Shown: positions 43,900 to 52,897 of the stretch, piece by piece
Layout: each line of letters begins with the position of its first letter
Position numbering within the stretch: position 1 is the first letter of the stretch
DNA from: an uncultured Muribaculaceae bacterium
Lineage (GTDB): Bacteria > Bacteroidota > Bacteroidia > Bacteroidales > Muribaculaceae
Direction of reading: 5' to 3'
Length of the DNA stretch: 64,000 bases
Assembly: GCA_910588245.1 (NCBI GenBank)
Contig: CAJUQP010000005.1
Coordinates: forward strand, 81,191-145,190
The notes under the pieces: model-generated
Seen by the model: only the letters and a program-made list of their open reading frames with translations
Databases searched by the model: none
Told to the model about the DNA's origin: nothing
Translations under genes and position numbers: made by a program

Positions 43900-45018
43900 T
43901 CACTGGTTGTCGGTGGCCGCGAACTCCATGAGATAGGCCTTTATGAAGGCGTCGATATCGCCGTCCATCACGCCGTTTACGTCAGAAGTCTGATAGTTGG
44001 TGCGGTGGTCTTTCACGCGGCGGTCGTCGAAGACGTAGCTGCGGATCTGGCTTCCCCATTCAATCTTCTTCTTGCCGGCCTCAATCTTGGCCTGCTCCTC
44101 CATGCGGTGGTTAAGCTCCTTCTCATAAAGAATAGATTTCAGCTGGCGCATGGCGTTCTCCTTATTCTTGGGCTGGTCGCGTGTCTCGGTGTTCTCGATA
44201 AGGATCTCCTCCTCCTCGCCGGTATAGGGATCCTTATACTGATAGCGCAGACGGACTCCGGATTCCACCTTGTTGACGTTCTGGCCGCCGGCGCCTCCGG
44301 AACGGAAAGTATCCCACGACACTCGCGCAGTCTCTACGTTAATCTCGATCGTATCATCGACGAGAGGAGTCACGAAGACCGAAGCGAAAGAGGTCATACG
44401 TTTTCCCTGGGCGTTGTAGGGACTGACCCTCACAAGACGGTGGACTCCGTTCTCGCTCTTCAGGAAACCATACGCATAGTCACCCTCGATGTTAATCGTC
44501 ACAGACTTTATGCCGGCGTCGTCACCCTCGAGCAACTGCGCGATCGAGGTCTTGTAGCCGTGCTTCTCGGCATAACGGAGATAGAGGCGCATTAGCATCT
44601 GCGCCCAGTCCTGACTCTCCGTGCCACCGGCGCCTGAATTTATCTTCAGCACCACGCCAAGCTTATCTTCCTCCCGGCGAAGCATATTGCGGAGCTCCAG
44701 ACGCTCGAGAGCCTCCATCACCCTGGCATACAGGGAGTCGACCTCCTCCTCAGTGACAAGCTCCTCCTTCACGAAATCAAACGCGAGACGGAGTTCCTCC
44801 ACCAGTTTCTCCACCTCCGTGTATGAATCGATCCAGAAATGCAATTCCTTTATCTTGCGCATCTGCGCCTCAGCCTTCTCTCGGTCGTCCCAGAAGTCGG
44901 CCACATGGGTGCGGAGCTCCTCCTCCTCCACCTCAATCTTCTTTCCCTCGATGTCGAGGTATCTTTTCAACGCCTCCTGGCGTTCCGCTGCTTCCTTAAG
45001 CTGTTCTTGTGTGATCAT
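43900..45018 (-). CDS. prfB: Peptide chain release factor 2
   Basis: A 372-residue class I release factor for UGA and UAA stop codons. The catalytic GGQ is in SGGAGGQNVNKVES (about 245-250). The tripeptide anticodon position reads SPY (VRVSPYNAQGKRM, about 200) rather than the classical SPF. The gene is one uninterrupted frame: the place where many bacteria have the CTTTGAC programmed frameshift reads RYLDIEG with CTC GAC, so no autoregulatory frameshift is present here. Length is normal. Confidence 0.96.
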   Translation of the reverse strand: MITQEQLKEAAERQEALKRYLDIEGKKIEVEEEELRTHVADFWDDREKAEAQMRKIKELHFWIDSYTEVEKLVEELRLAFDFVKEELVTEEEVDSLYARVMEALERLELRNMLRREEDKLGVVLKINSGAGGTESQDWAQMLMRLYLRYAEKHGYKTSIAQLLEGDDAGIKSVTINIEGDYAYGFLKSENGVHRLVRVSPYNAQGKRMTSFASVFVTPLVDDTIEINVETARVSWDTFRSGGAGGQNVNKVESGVRLRYQYKDPYTGEEEEILIENTETRDQPKNKENAMRQLKSILYEKELNHRMEEQAKIEAGKKKIEWGSQIRSYVFDDRRVKDHRTNYQTSDVNGVMDGDIDAFIKAYLMEFAATDNQ

Positions 45019-45114
45019 TACGGTCAGTTGTCAGTTTCCCTTATAACGTAAAAAAACACGCAAATAGTCTATCCATAGGGATATTCCGTCTGCGTGCGTG
45101 TTCAGACAGCGCGG

Positions 45115-46932
45115 TCAGTAGGCATACATAGCCTCTATCTGCGCCGAATAGTTCTTTGCCACCACAGGGCGCCGCACCTTCATAGTATTGGTCACCTCCC
45201 CCTTTTCAAGCGAGAAATGCGACGGCAGAAGGGTGATGCGTTTTATCTTCTCATATGCGGCCACACCCTGCTGCACTGCGTCAATCTGTTGCATTATGAA
45301 TGCAACGGTCTCCGGATCAGACACCAGCGCATTCCTATCGGACGAATCCTTTCCGGCGGCGGCCGCCCATGCCCCGAGCTGCTCGAAATTGGGCACCACA
45401 AGAGCGGTCACGAATTTGCGTCTGTCGCCTATCACGGCAACCTCGTCGATATACTTGTTTTCCGCCAGCCTGCTCTCAAGCATCTGGGGAGCGATATATT
45501 TTCCATTGGAAGTCTTGAAGAGGTCTTTCACCCTCTCGGTGAGCACCAGGGCTCCGTTCTTGGTGAAATATCCTGCGTCGCCGGTGCGGAAAAATCCATC
45601 GTCGGTGAAAGCCACGGCATTCGCCTCCGGATTGTTGTAGTAACCGGGCGTGACGGTGGGTCCCTTTACAAGAATCTCCCCATTCTTATCGATACGCACC
45701 TTCAGCCCGGGGAGAGGAACACCCACAGTACCTATCTCATAGCCTACCTCAGGATAGAAGCTGACAGTGGCGGTGGTCTCGCTCAGACCGTAGCCGATGA
45801 TCACGTCTATCCCCACCGAACGCAGGAACTCAGTGATGCGGTCGCTCAAGGGAGCGCCGGCAGTGGGGAACATATTAGGATTCGGGATGCCGATGGCGTC
45901 CTTAAGCTTCTGGAACACACGGCTGTTCCAAAACCGGTACTCCTTCTCCACCCACCAGGGAGCTTTCTTTCCGAGCCTCACGTAATCGAGGTTTCTCCGC
46001 TTGCCCACACGCACCGCATGGGCCACGAGCATACGCTGCATACGCGACATGGATGCGATCTTCTCGTTGACTGCGGCATATACCTTCTCCCAAAAACGAG
46101 GCACGCAACACATGAGGTTGGGATGCACGTCCTGGATGGTGGTCTGGATGTTGCGCGGATCATAGTTCACTGCAATCGCGACTCCACGATGGAGACAATA
46201 GAAACACCAAGCTTTCTCGAGAATATGGCTCATCGGAAGGAAGGCCATGCTCAGATCTTTGTCGCTCACCTGACGGAGCAACTTGAGATGAATGTCGATG
46301 GCCGCATCGTAATTAGCGTGGGTTATGGCCACACCCTTGGGCTCGCCGGTGGTGCCTGAGGTATAGATAAGCGTCGCCATATCCTCGGGAAGACCTTCTT
46401 CGCTGCGACGGCGCACCTCACGGGCGACATCATCAGACGCCTCCATACCGTAGCGGACGAAATCGTCCCAGAAGACGGTTATAGTGTCATCGTTGAAAAG
46501 CTCAAGCTGATCGTTCTTGAAGACTATGATGCGCTTCACGGCCTCCGGATTGCGTTTCCAATAGCTGTAGGCAAGAGGATACTGGTGGGAATCACCCACA
46601 AAGATCACCTTCGCGCCGCCATTGGCCACGATAAAGTCAAACTGCTCCTGCGAGGAGCTGGAATAAAGGGGGATGGCAGCTATCCTGTTCTGAAAGGCCC
46701 CGAGTTCCGTGATCAGGATCTGAGGGGTGTTAGGGGAACAGATGGCTATCGTATCCTTCTCAAGGAGTCCGAGCCGTGCCAGGGCCTTTCCGGCCACATC
46801 GACCTGCGCGTTGAATTCAAGCCAGCTCGTGGACTGCCACTCTCCGTCTTTCCTCCAACAGAAACGGTATGCCTCACGGTCACCGTAGCGACGGGCCTGG
46901 GCGGGTATGATCTCTACTAATTTATTTGCCAT
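45115..46932 (-). CDS. Long-chain fatty acid-CoA ligase (AMP-forming)
   Basis: A 605-residue ANL-superfamily enzyme that activates fatty acids as acyl-AMP and transfers them to CoA. The P-loop is LIYTSGTTGEPKGV (about 180-193), with the A5 motif GYGLSETTATVSF (about 380), DGFFRTGDAG (about 440) and a C-terminal lid with GKYIAPQMLES. It resembles the FadD15-type cytoplasmic or membrane-associated ligases common in Bacteroidetes. It is a single gene with its own promoter. Confidence 0.93.
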   Translation of the reverse strand: MANKLVEIIPAQARRYGDREAYRFCWRKDGEWQSTSWLEFNAQVDVAGKALARLGLLEKDTIAICSPNTPQILITELGAFQNRIAAIPLYSSSSQEQFDFIVANGGAKVIFVGDSHQYPLAYSYWKRNPEAVKRIIVFKNDQLELFNDDTITVFWDDFVRYGMEASDDVAREVRRRSEEGLPEDMATLIYTSGTTGEPKGVAITHANYDAAIDIHLKLLRQVSDKDLSMAFLPMSHILEKAWCFYCLHRGVAIAVNYDPRNIQTTIQDVHPNLMCCVPRFWEKVYAAVNEKIASMSRMQRMLVAHAVRVGKRRNLDYVRLGKKAPWWVEKEYRFWNSRVFQKLKDAIGIPNPNMFPTAGAPLSDRITEFLRSVGIDVIIGYGLSETTATVSFYPEVGYEIGTVGVPLPGLKVRIDKNGEILVKGPTVTPGYYNNPEANAVAFTDDGFFRTGDAGYFTKNGALVLTERVKDLFKTSNGKYIAPQMLESRLAENKYIDEVAVIGDRRKFVTALVVPNFEQLGAWAAAAGKDSSDRNALVSDPETVAFIMQQIDAVQQGVAAYEKIKRITLLPSHFSLEKGEVTNTMKVRRPVVAKNYSAQIEAMYAY

Positions 46933-46972
46933 GATTCACCTGATTCTCACGATATAACATGAAAATCGGGCG

Positions 46973-46980
46973 CAAAGTTA
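46973..46980 (-). promoter_or_regulatory. -7 box of acyl-CoA ligase promoter
   Basis: TAACTTTG on the minus strand, 41 bp before the ATG at 46932, in an AT-rich context. The -33 region is weak. Confidence 0.55.
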
Positions 46981-47043
46981 ACATTTTTTTATGTAATTAA
47001 CGCTTTGTATGCACAACAAACGCCCCGATGTGCATATACGGAG

Positions 47044-47085
47044 AACTGCCGCAGAAGGAGACTCCCCCTTTCTGCGGCAGTTTTT
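47044..47085. terminator. Terminator hairpin after meaB
   Basis: A 13-bp perfect stem (AACTGCCGCAGAA / TTCTGCGGCAGTT), 13-base loop, followed on the plus strand by TTTTT. It lies 30 bp beyond the minus-strand meaB stop, yet its T-run faces the other way. Confidence 0.65.
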
Positions 47086-47114
47086 CTTTCACAATTGCCA
47101 GTATTCCGCACAGC

Positions 47115-48215
47115 TCATTCAGATCTGAGGGAGCGGAAATAGAAATCGAGCACGTCTTTGGCAGCCGTGAACGACGACTGTTCATTATTGAGCACCCTGA
47201 GCTCTTTCTGCTCCAGGAGCGCCCTGACTTCAGGAGTGTGATAGAAATGATTGCGGAGCTGCTCGTTGATAGTCTCCATCATCCAGTATTTGGCCTGCTC
47301 GTTGCGTTTGCGCTCGAAATATCCGGTTTTCTTCACATAATCGAAATACCGGTCGATCATATCCCAGACAAGATCAATGCCAAGCTCGAAATATCCGCTG
47401 TAGGTCAGCACCTCGGGTTTCCATTTGCTCGGAGAGGGGGGGAAAAGGAAGAGAGCGTTGCGGAACTGTGCAGCCGCAAGTTTCGCACGCTCCACATTGT
47501 CGCCGTCAGCCTTGTTTATTACAATTCCGTCGGCCATCTCCATGATACCCCTCTTTATGCCCTGCAGTTCGTCGCCCGTGCCCGCAAGCTGGATCAGAAG
47601 GAAGAAGTCGACCATCGAGTGTACGGCAGTCTCACTCTGTCCCACCCCCACTGTCTCCACAAATATAGTGTCATAGCCGGCAGCCTCGCAGAGCACGATG
47701 GTCTCGCGAGTCTTGCGCGCCACTCCCCCGAGCGATCCTGCCGAAGGGGAAGGACGGATAAAGGCGTCTTTCTGCTGCGAGAGCTTCTCCATCCTGGTCT
47801 TGTCGCCAAGAATGCTCCCCTTCGTGCGCTCGCTGCTGGGATCGATGGCGAGCACAGCGAGCTTATGCCCCTGACGCAGCACATGAAGGCCGAACACATC
47901 GATCGAGGTGGATTTCCCGGCTCCGGGCACTCCTGTGATGCCGATCCGGCGCGAATTGCCTGAATAAGGGAGACATTTCTCAATCACCTCCTGGGCGAGC
48001 GCCTGATCTTTCTCGGTGGTGCTCTCCACAAGAGTGACAGCGCGGCCGAGCACGCTGACATCGCCCTTTAATATGCCTTCGACAAACTCCGCCGCCGACA
48101 GTTCACGGCGACGCGCGCGATGCGCCCTGCGGTAGGGGTTGACGATCGGCTGTGAGCCTACTCCTGAATTCACCTGTAGTCCTTTGTATTGATTGTCGTT
48201 TTCGGGATGGTGCAT
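47115..48215 (-). CDS. meaB: Methylmalonyl-CoA mutase-associated GTPase
   Basis: A 366-residue G3E-family P-loop GTPase that loads and protects the B12 cofactor of methylmalonyl-CoA mutase. ATG 48215 (MHHPENDNQ) is preferred to an ATG 35 codons upstream that would overlap the preceding gene. Motifs are GVPGAGKST (Walker A, about 110-118), IDPSS, the metal-binding VETVGVGQSE (about 188-197) and INKADGDN (base recognition). The mutase subunits are not in this window. It follows the two DUF1573 genes by 40 bp. Confidence 0.94.
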   Translation of the reverse strand: MHHPENDNQYKGLQVNSGVGSQPIVNPYRRAHRARRRELSAAEFVEGILKGDVSVLGRAVTLVESTTEKDQALAQEVIEKCLPYSGNSRRIGITGVPGAGKSTSIDVFGLHVLRQGHKLAVLAIDPSSERTKGSILGDKTRMEKLSQQKDAFIRPSPSAGSLGGVARKTRETIVLCEAAGYDTIFVETVGVGQSETAVHSMVDFFLLIQLAGTGDELQGIKRGIMEMADGIVINKADGDNVERAKLAAAQFRNALFLFPPSPSKWKPEVLTYSGYFELGIDLVWDMIDRYFDYVKKTGYFERKRNEQAKYWMMETINEQLRNHFYHTPEVRALLEQKELRVLNNEQSSFTAAKDVLDFYFRSLRSE

Positions 48216-48255
48216 GGTCTGATATTTTAAAGTTATTGAAGCGGTCTGAGCGACT

Positions 48256-49341
48256 TCATTTTCTGTCGCCGACAAGATTGGCAGTACGCACGGGATGCAG
48301 AGGATCATCGGTGACCACATCCACCTTTATGCGGAAAGGACCTACGGGGATACCGTCGATATCAAGTTTCCCTTCCACAGTGGACTGGCGTCCGGCCTTC
48401 ACTTTTTTCGGCCGCCTGTCGATCTTCACGAATTCATTGGTGCTATATACTTTGTCGACCTTCATGTCGGTCCTGCCGTCATTGAGGATGTCGAAAGAGA
48501 AACTGAGAGACCCTTTCTTGTCGACATCGCCGAAATCCACGAATTCCGGAACGAGATATGCCCTCGGGCCATTGTCGATCTGCTCAGCCGACATGGCGGA
48601 GGAGTCGGCCACCACGACAGCGTTCACATCCACGCCAAAGGGATCGCCTTTCTGTCCCGGAGCGGGGTATATCCCGACGTGGTATTCCACAGGGCCGTTA
48701 CGTTTCTCATTGACAGTCTGAAGGAAGAAACTGAAAGTGGCCGTCTCGCCGGGAGGGATGGATTTCGGCGCCACATCAACGGCAATGACATCGGAGGCGC
48801 CACTCCACGATGGTGTCACCGTGTCGGCCGACTGATTGTAGACATTCAGGTAGACATGACGCGGACTGCCGCGTCTCACCTCCCCCGCCAGAAGTCGTGA
48901 CGTCTCGAAACGGAGATCTCCGCCATTGTGCGGGAACACCGACTCGAGAGTGGATTCCGAACCTATCACTGTGCCGGCAATGCGTATGACATAGAGTTTG
49001 TTTTCGCTCCCGACATACACCTTCACAGTCTTGTCGAACTTTCCGGGACGCCCTATGGGATTGTAGGTGAATTCCACCACAGCGGTATCGCCGGGCTCGA
49101 TCATCTTCTCAGTATAAGAGGCACCCGTACAACCGCAGCTCGGACGGACACGGCTTATGAATGTAGCCTCAGGGCCTTTGTTCACAAAACGCACACGTCC
49201 CGTCACAGGTCCTGAAGCTTCCTTGAAAGTGCCGAAATTGTATTCCTTCTCAAGCCATACGATATCTGCCCGGGCAGAAGTCCAGACGGGAAGGAGCAGC
49301 AGAACGGCCGTCAAAACATTCCAGTGTCTTCCCATAGTCAT
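48256..49341 (-). CDS. DUF1573 family exported protein (multi-domain)
   Basis: 361 residues with a signal peptide (VLTAVLLLLPVWTSARA) followed by at least two Ig-like DUF1573 repeats. The first has YNFGTFKEASGPVTGRVRFV (about 34-53), RPSCGCTGASY and TYNPIGRPGKFDK. Further beta domains lie around 150-260 and 270-361. The CGC motif is typical, but no function is established for the family. It is probably periplasmic. Its start overlaps the stop of the shorter DUF1573 gene by 4 bp, so the two are coupled and perhaps arose by duplication. Confidence 0.87.
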   Translation of the reverse strand: MTMGRHWNVLTAVLLLLPVWTSARADIVWLEKEYNFGTFKEASGPVTGRVRFVNKGPEATFISRVRPSCGCTGASYTEKMIEPGDTAVVEFTYNPIGRPGKFDKTVKVYVGSENKLYVIRIAGTVIGSESTLESVFPHNGGDLRFETSRLLAGEVRRGSPRHVYLNVYNQSADTVTPSWSGASDVIAVDVAPKSIPPGETATFSFFLQTVNEKRNGPVEYHVGIYPAPGQKGDPFGVDVNAVVVADSSAMSAEQIDNGPRAYLVPEFVDFGDVDKKGSLSFSFDILNDGRTDMKVDKVYSTNEFVKIDRRPKKVKAGRQSTVEGKLDIDGIPVGPFRIKVDVVTDDPLHPVRTANLVGDRK

Positions 49342-49742
49342 TTCGGCATTACTGTGCCGCGAATCTTCAGCCTCACTTTCCCGGGTTTCCCGTTGGTCTT
49401 TATCGTGACAACCTTATCGAACGCCCCCGGGCGCCCGATTGGGTTGTAAGTGACCTTGATCACGCCATTCTTTCCCGGAGCTATCGGCTGCTTGGGAAAC
49501 ACAGGCTTGGTGCATCCGCATTCGGCGGTGGCGCTGAAGACCACAAGGTTCGCCTTTCCGTCGTTGACAAACGGGAACTCACACGTGACCGAACCGCCAT
49601 CCTCCTTTATAGTGCCGAAATTATGAACGGTCTCCTTGAATTTCATGGAAGCTTTCTCTTTTCCGGCCGCGAGGGCTGTGCCACCAGCCGTAAGAAGCAT
49701 TATGGCTGCAAGAAGCCATGCTGTCAGTCTGTAGGATTTCAT
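49338..49742 (-). CDS. DUF1573 family exported protein (single domain)
   Basis: 134 residues from ATG 49742, with a signal peptide MKSYRLTAWLLAAIMLLTAG and one DUF1573 repeat: VHNFGTIKEDGGSV, ATAECGCTKP and TYNPIGRPGAFDK. This closely parallels the first repeat of the neighbouring longer protein. An in-frame TTG two codons upstream is less likely. It starts the operon with the 361-residue DUF1573 gene and possibly meaB. Confidence 0.88.
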   Translation of the reverse strand: MKSYRLTAWLLAAIMLLTAGGTALAAGKEKASMKFKETVHNFGTIKEDGGSVTCEFPFVNDGKANLVVFSATAECGCTKPVFPKQPIAPGKNGVIKVTYNPIGRPGAFDKVVTIKTNGKPGKVRLKIRGTVMPK

Positions 49743-49883
49743 ATTCAATCAGATTTATCAATGGCGGAGTGAAACCGCCATATAATATAGACGCCCGAAA
49801 GGCTCAGGGGGTTTAAACCAAGCCTATGCCGGGGGTGTTGAAAGATGGAGCCCACACTTTCAGGCCCGGGCACCACGGCGCTG

Positions 49884-49891
49884 CAAAAGTA
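49884..49891 (-). promoter_or_regulatory. -7 box for DUF1573 operon
   Basis: TACTTTTG on the minus strand, about 140 bp before the ATG at 49742. The leader contains a 7-bp hairpin at 49761-49781 (ATGGCGG / CCGCCAT) close to the start codon. Confidence 0.45.
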
Positions 49892-49932
49892 GTCAAAAAT
49901 CCCCATTCCGCAGCCACGCCCGCGACATTAAT

Positions 49933-49963
49933 TTTGCAGCCTTGTGATTTTTTACTAAATTTG
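49933..49963 (+). promoter_or_regulatory. Promoter for GNAT acyltransferase
   Basis: TTTG (49933-49936), 19 bp, TAAATTTG (49956-49963), 35 bp before the ATG at 49999. A full match to the Bacteroidetes consensus, divergent from the DUF1573 promoter. Confidence 0.8.
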
Positions 49964-49998
49964 CAAAAATTCCACGGGCTTCAGGAACATATTTCAAT

Positions 49999-50943
49999 AT
50001 GGAAAAAATCATAGACCGAATAGACAGAGACCTGATAATGAGCGAGCTGACTCACGACAGGCTGCTGCGGCATGCCAACAAGGGCGTGAATGAGGTGTAT
50101 GTGGTCGATGCCCACTGCGCCCCGAACACCATGCGTGAGATCGGCAGGCTCAGGGAAATCGCCTTCCGCGAGGCCGGGGGTGGCACAGGACTTGCATGCG
50201 ACATAGATGAATTCGACATGATGGAGACTCCCTGCAGGCAGCTCGTGGTTTGGGATCCGGAAGACCTGGAGATAGTGGGAGGCTACCGGTTTATCCTGGG
50301 TGAGGATATCGTGCTGAAGGATGGCGTGCCGAACATCGCCACATCCCACATGTTCCGGTTCTCACACAAATTCATCAACGAATATCTGCCTGCCACGCTC
50401 GAGCTCGGCCGCTCGTTTGTGGCACTCGACTACCAAAGCACCAAATCACATCCGCGCGCGCTATACGTGCTCGACAATCTCTGGGACGGCCTGGGGGCGC
50501 TGACAGTGGTATATCCACAGATAAAATACCTTTTCGGGAAAGTCACCATGTATCCGCGCTACGGGGAGGAATGCCGCGACCTGCTCCTTGGTTTCCTGCA
50601 TAAGTATTTCCATGATCCGGACGGACTCGTCGTGCCGATCGAGGAACTCCCCTCAAAAGCGAAAAGCGACAGCATACAATCGTTTTTCACAGGGAGCAGC
50701 TTCAAGGAAGACTACCGGATCCTCAACCACGCCACCCGCGAGCGCGGACAGAACATACCTCCTCTGGTGAACGCCTACATGTCGCTGTCGCCGACAATGA
50801 AAGTGTTTGGCACCGCAATAAACCATGAGTTCGGCGACGTGGAGGAAACAGGAATCTTCTTCAAGATCTCCGAGATATTTGAAGAAAAGAAACGGCGCCA
50901 CATACACACATTCATCGAGACCGGCACACTGCCGGAACCATAA
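49999..50943 (+). CDS. Hemolysin-like GNAT N-acyltransferase (GlsB/OlsB-like)
   Basis: A 314-residue protein of the Acetyltransf_5 group that includes OlsB and the Bacteroides glycine-lipid enzyme GlsB. Marks include REIGRLREIAFREAGGGTG (about 46-64), DIDEFDMMETPCRQLVVWD (about 68-86), VGGYRFILG, LELGRSFVALDY (about 134-145) and a long C-terminal part with NIPPLVNAYMSLSP. The likely reaction is N-acylation of an amino acid with a 3-hydroxy fatty acid, giving a membrane aminolipid. The O-acyltransferase GlsA usually partnering it is not adjacent. Good promoter upstream; the next gene starts 23 bp downstream. Confidence 0.8.
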   Translation: MEKIIDRIDRDLIMSELTHDRLLRHANKGVNEVYVVDAHCAPNTMREIGRLREIAFREAGGGTGLACDIDEFDMMETPCRQLVVWDPEDLEIVGGYRFILGEDIVLKDGVPNIATSHMFRFSHKFINEYLPATLELGRSFVALDYQSTKSHPRALYVLDNLWDGLGALTVVYPQIKYLFGKVTMYPRYGEECRDLLLGFLHKYFHDPDGLVVPIEELPSKAKSDSIQSFFTGSSFKEDYRILNHATRERGQNIPPLVNAYMSLSPTMKVFGTAINHEFGDVEETGIFFKISEIFEEKKRRHIHTFIETGTLPEP

Positions 50944-50966
50944 CAAATCCTCACATACAAGCAAGT

Positions 50967-51944
50967 ATGAAAAATGTAGTTGTCACAGGAGCCGACGGCT
51001 TTATCGGAAGCCATCTAACGGAGGCCCTTCTTGCCGAGGGTTGCCATGTGAAGGCTCTCGCCCAATATAATTCATTCAACAACTGGGGATGGCTCGAAGG
51101 TATCGGCCATCCGAATCTTGAGGTAGTCACCGGCGACGTGCGCGATCCCAACTTCTGCAGGACACTCGTGGAGGGAGCAGACACAGTGTTCCACCTCGCA
51201 GCCCTGATAGCCATACCCTACAGCTATATAGCTCCCGACTCATATGTAGACACAAATGTGAAAGGCACCCTCAACATATGCCAGGCAGCCAGAGCCGCGG
51301 GCACCCCACGCCTCCTGGTCACATCCACATCGGAAGTCTACGGGACGGCCCAATACGTGCCTATCGACGAAAAACACCCCCGGCAGCCCCAGAGCCCGTA
51401 TTCCGCCACCAAGATCGGAGCCGACGCTATCGCCAAAAGCTTCTACAACACTTTCGGGATGAACATAAGCATCGTGCGCCCGTTCAACACCTACGGGCCG
51501 CGCCAGAGCGCACGCGCCATAATCCCCACGATCATAACCCAGATCGCCACAGGCGTGAGGGAGATCAAAGTCGGCGACCTGTCACCCACACGCGATTTCA
51601 ACTACGTGGCCGACACATGCCGGGGATTCATAGCCATAGCCCGATGTAAGGAGGCGGCCGGAGAGGAGATCAACATAGCCACCCAGCGGGAAGTGACCAT
51701 GGAGACAACCCTCAAAACCATCGCCCGACTGATGGGGGCCGATGTGAAATGGACTGTAGACCCCGAGAGGCTCCGCCCCTCCGGAAGCGAAGTTTTCCGT
51801 CTGCTCGGATCAAACGAGAAAATCAGGAGAATGACCGGATGGGAACCGCAGGTGTCGCTCGAGGAGGGTCTTCAAAAAACCATTGACTGGATCACCGCAG
51901 GCGACAACCTCAAAAACTACAAACCAAATATCTACAACAGATGA
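50967..51944 (+). CDS. NAD-dependent 4,6-dehydratase (LegB-like)
   Basis: A 325-residue extended SDR. The NAD-binding GADGFIGSHL (8-17), the catalytic serine region TSTSEVYG (about 119-126) and YSATK (about 144-148) are present. The segment ALAQYNSFNNWGWLE (about 30-44) is characteristic of LegB and related UDP-sugar 4,6-dehydratases. It would start synthesis of a 6-deoxy amino sugar such as a nonulosonic acid precursor. Its end overlaps the ATP-grasp gene by 4 bp. No aminotransferase or NeuB-type synthase is next to it, so the final sugar is uncertain. Confidence 0.87.
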   Translation: MKNVVVTGADGFIGSHLTEALLAEGCHVKALAQYNSFNNWGWLEGIGHPNLEVVTGDVRDPNFCRTLVEGADTVFHLAALIAIPYSYIAPDSYVDTNVKGTLNICQAARAAGTPRLLVTSTSEVYGTAQYVPIDEKHPRQPQSPYSATKIGADAIAKSFYNTFGMNISIVRPFNTYGPRQSARAIIPTIITQIATGVREIKVGDLSPTRDFNYVADTCRGFIAIARCKEAAGEEINIATQREVTMETTLKTIARLMGADVKWTVDPERLRPSGSEVFRLLGSNEKIRRMTGWEPQVSLEEGLQKTIDWITAGDNLKNYKPNIYNR

Positions 51945-52894
51945 AAAATCAGGAACTCACGATTCTTTTTCTTGGCGGAGCGCGGAGAGTGTCGCTCGCC
52001 GAACTCCTCAAGCGCTCAGGCAAGCGCATCGGCTACGACATCAAGATCGTGAGCTACGAACTCACAGAGGACGTGCCCATATCGCTTGAGGCCAAAGTGG
52101 TGAAGGGGTTGCGCTGGGATGATCCGGATGTGGTCGACGACATAGGACGAGTGATAAAGGAATATGAAGTAGACGTGATCCTCCCCTTCGTCAACGGGGC
52201 GATAGAGGTAGCTTCAATGTGCCGCGACAGATATAGGGACGTGTTTGTGCCCGTGACCGATTTCGACATAGTCAGCAGGCTCTTCGACAAGAGCGAGGCA
52301 GCCAAGACATTCAAGGAGGCGGGACTACCCATACCGCGCACATATTCCGTGCTCAACGCCGAGGTGCCGGCAATAGCGAAGCCTCGCAAGGGTGGGTCGT
52401 CGAGAGGGATACATATCTTCCGCAACATGGAGGAGCTCATGCATCTGAATGACCTCCAGAACTATCTTCTTCAGGAATACATAGAAAACTGTAAGGAATA
52501 TACCGTAGACTGCTATATCAGCCATGCCGGCGAGATTCTCGTGACAGTGCCGCGCGAACGGCTTGAGATAATGGGTGGCGAATCCACACGCACGCGCACA
52601 TGCCGCAACGAGATCCTTGAGAACCTATGCCGGGAGGTGATCGAAAAATTCTCCCTGCGCGGGCCCGTCAACCTCCAGTTTCTCCACGATCTCGATGCCG
52701 ACAGATACCTTCTTATGGAGGTGAATCCCCGTCTGGGAGGAGGAGTGATATGCTCAATCTATGCCGGAGCCCCGATCACCGACTATATAATCCGGGAAGC
52801 GCTCGGGGTTGAGCTTAAGCCTTGTTCCGACTGGGCCTCGGGTACCCTGATGGCCAGATATTTCAAAGAGGCGATATTCTTCGAAAGGAACTGA
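51941..52894 (+). CDS. ATP-grasp protein (CarB/PylC-like)
   Basis: 317 residues: a pre-ATP-grasp Rossmann part (ILFLGGARRVSLAELL) followed by an ATP-grasp domain. The latter has AIAKPRKGGSSRGI (about 142-155), LQEYIENCKEYTVDCY (about 180-195) and the metal-binding end LLMEVNPRLGGGV (about 256-268). Such enzymes form C-N bonds through acyl phosphates. It is coupled to both neighbours (ATGA overlap upstream, 3 bp gap downstream), which ties it to sugar or surface-molecule synthesis, perhaps adding an amino acid to a sugar. The substrate is unknown. Confidence 0.88.
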   Translation: MKNQELTILFLGGARRVSLAELLKRSGKRIGYDIKIVSYELTEDVPISLEAKVVKGLRWDDPDVVDDIGRVIKEYEVDVILPFVNGAIEVASMCRDRYRDVFVPVTDFDIVSRLFDKSEAAKTFKEAGLPIPRTYSVLNAEVPAIAKPRKGGSSRGIHIFRNMEELMHLNDLQNYLLQEYIENCKEYTVDCYISHAGEILVTVPRERLEIMGGESTRTRTCRNEILENLCREVIEKFSLRGPVNLQFLHDLDADRYLLMEVNPRLGGGVICSIYAGAPITDYIIREALGVELKPCSDWASGTLMARYFKEAIFFERN

Positions 52895-52897
52895 CCG

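Noticed and set aside
44920..45018. prfB programmed frameshift
   Set aside because: The frame is continuous and the CTTTGAC signal is absent.
45094..46359. Plus-strand ORF of 421 codons opposite the acyl-CoA ligase
   Set aside because: Histidine-rich shadow translation of a well-supported ligase gene.
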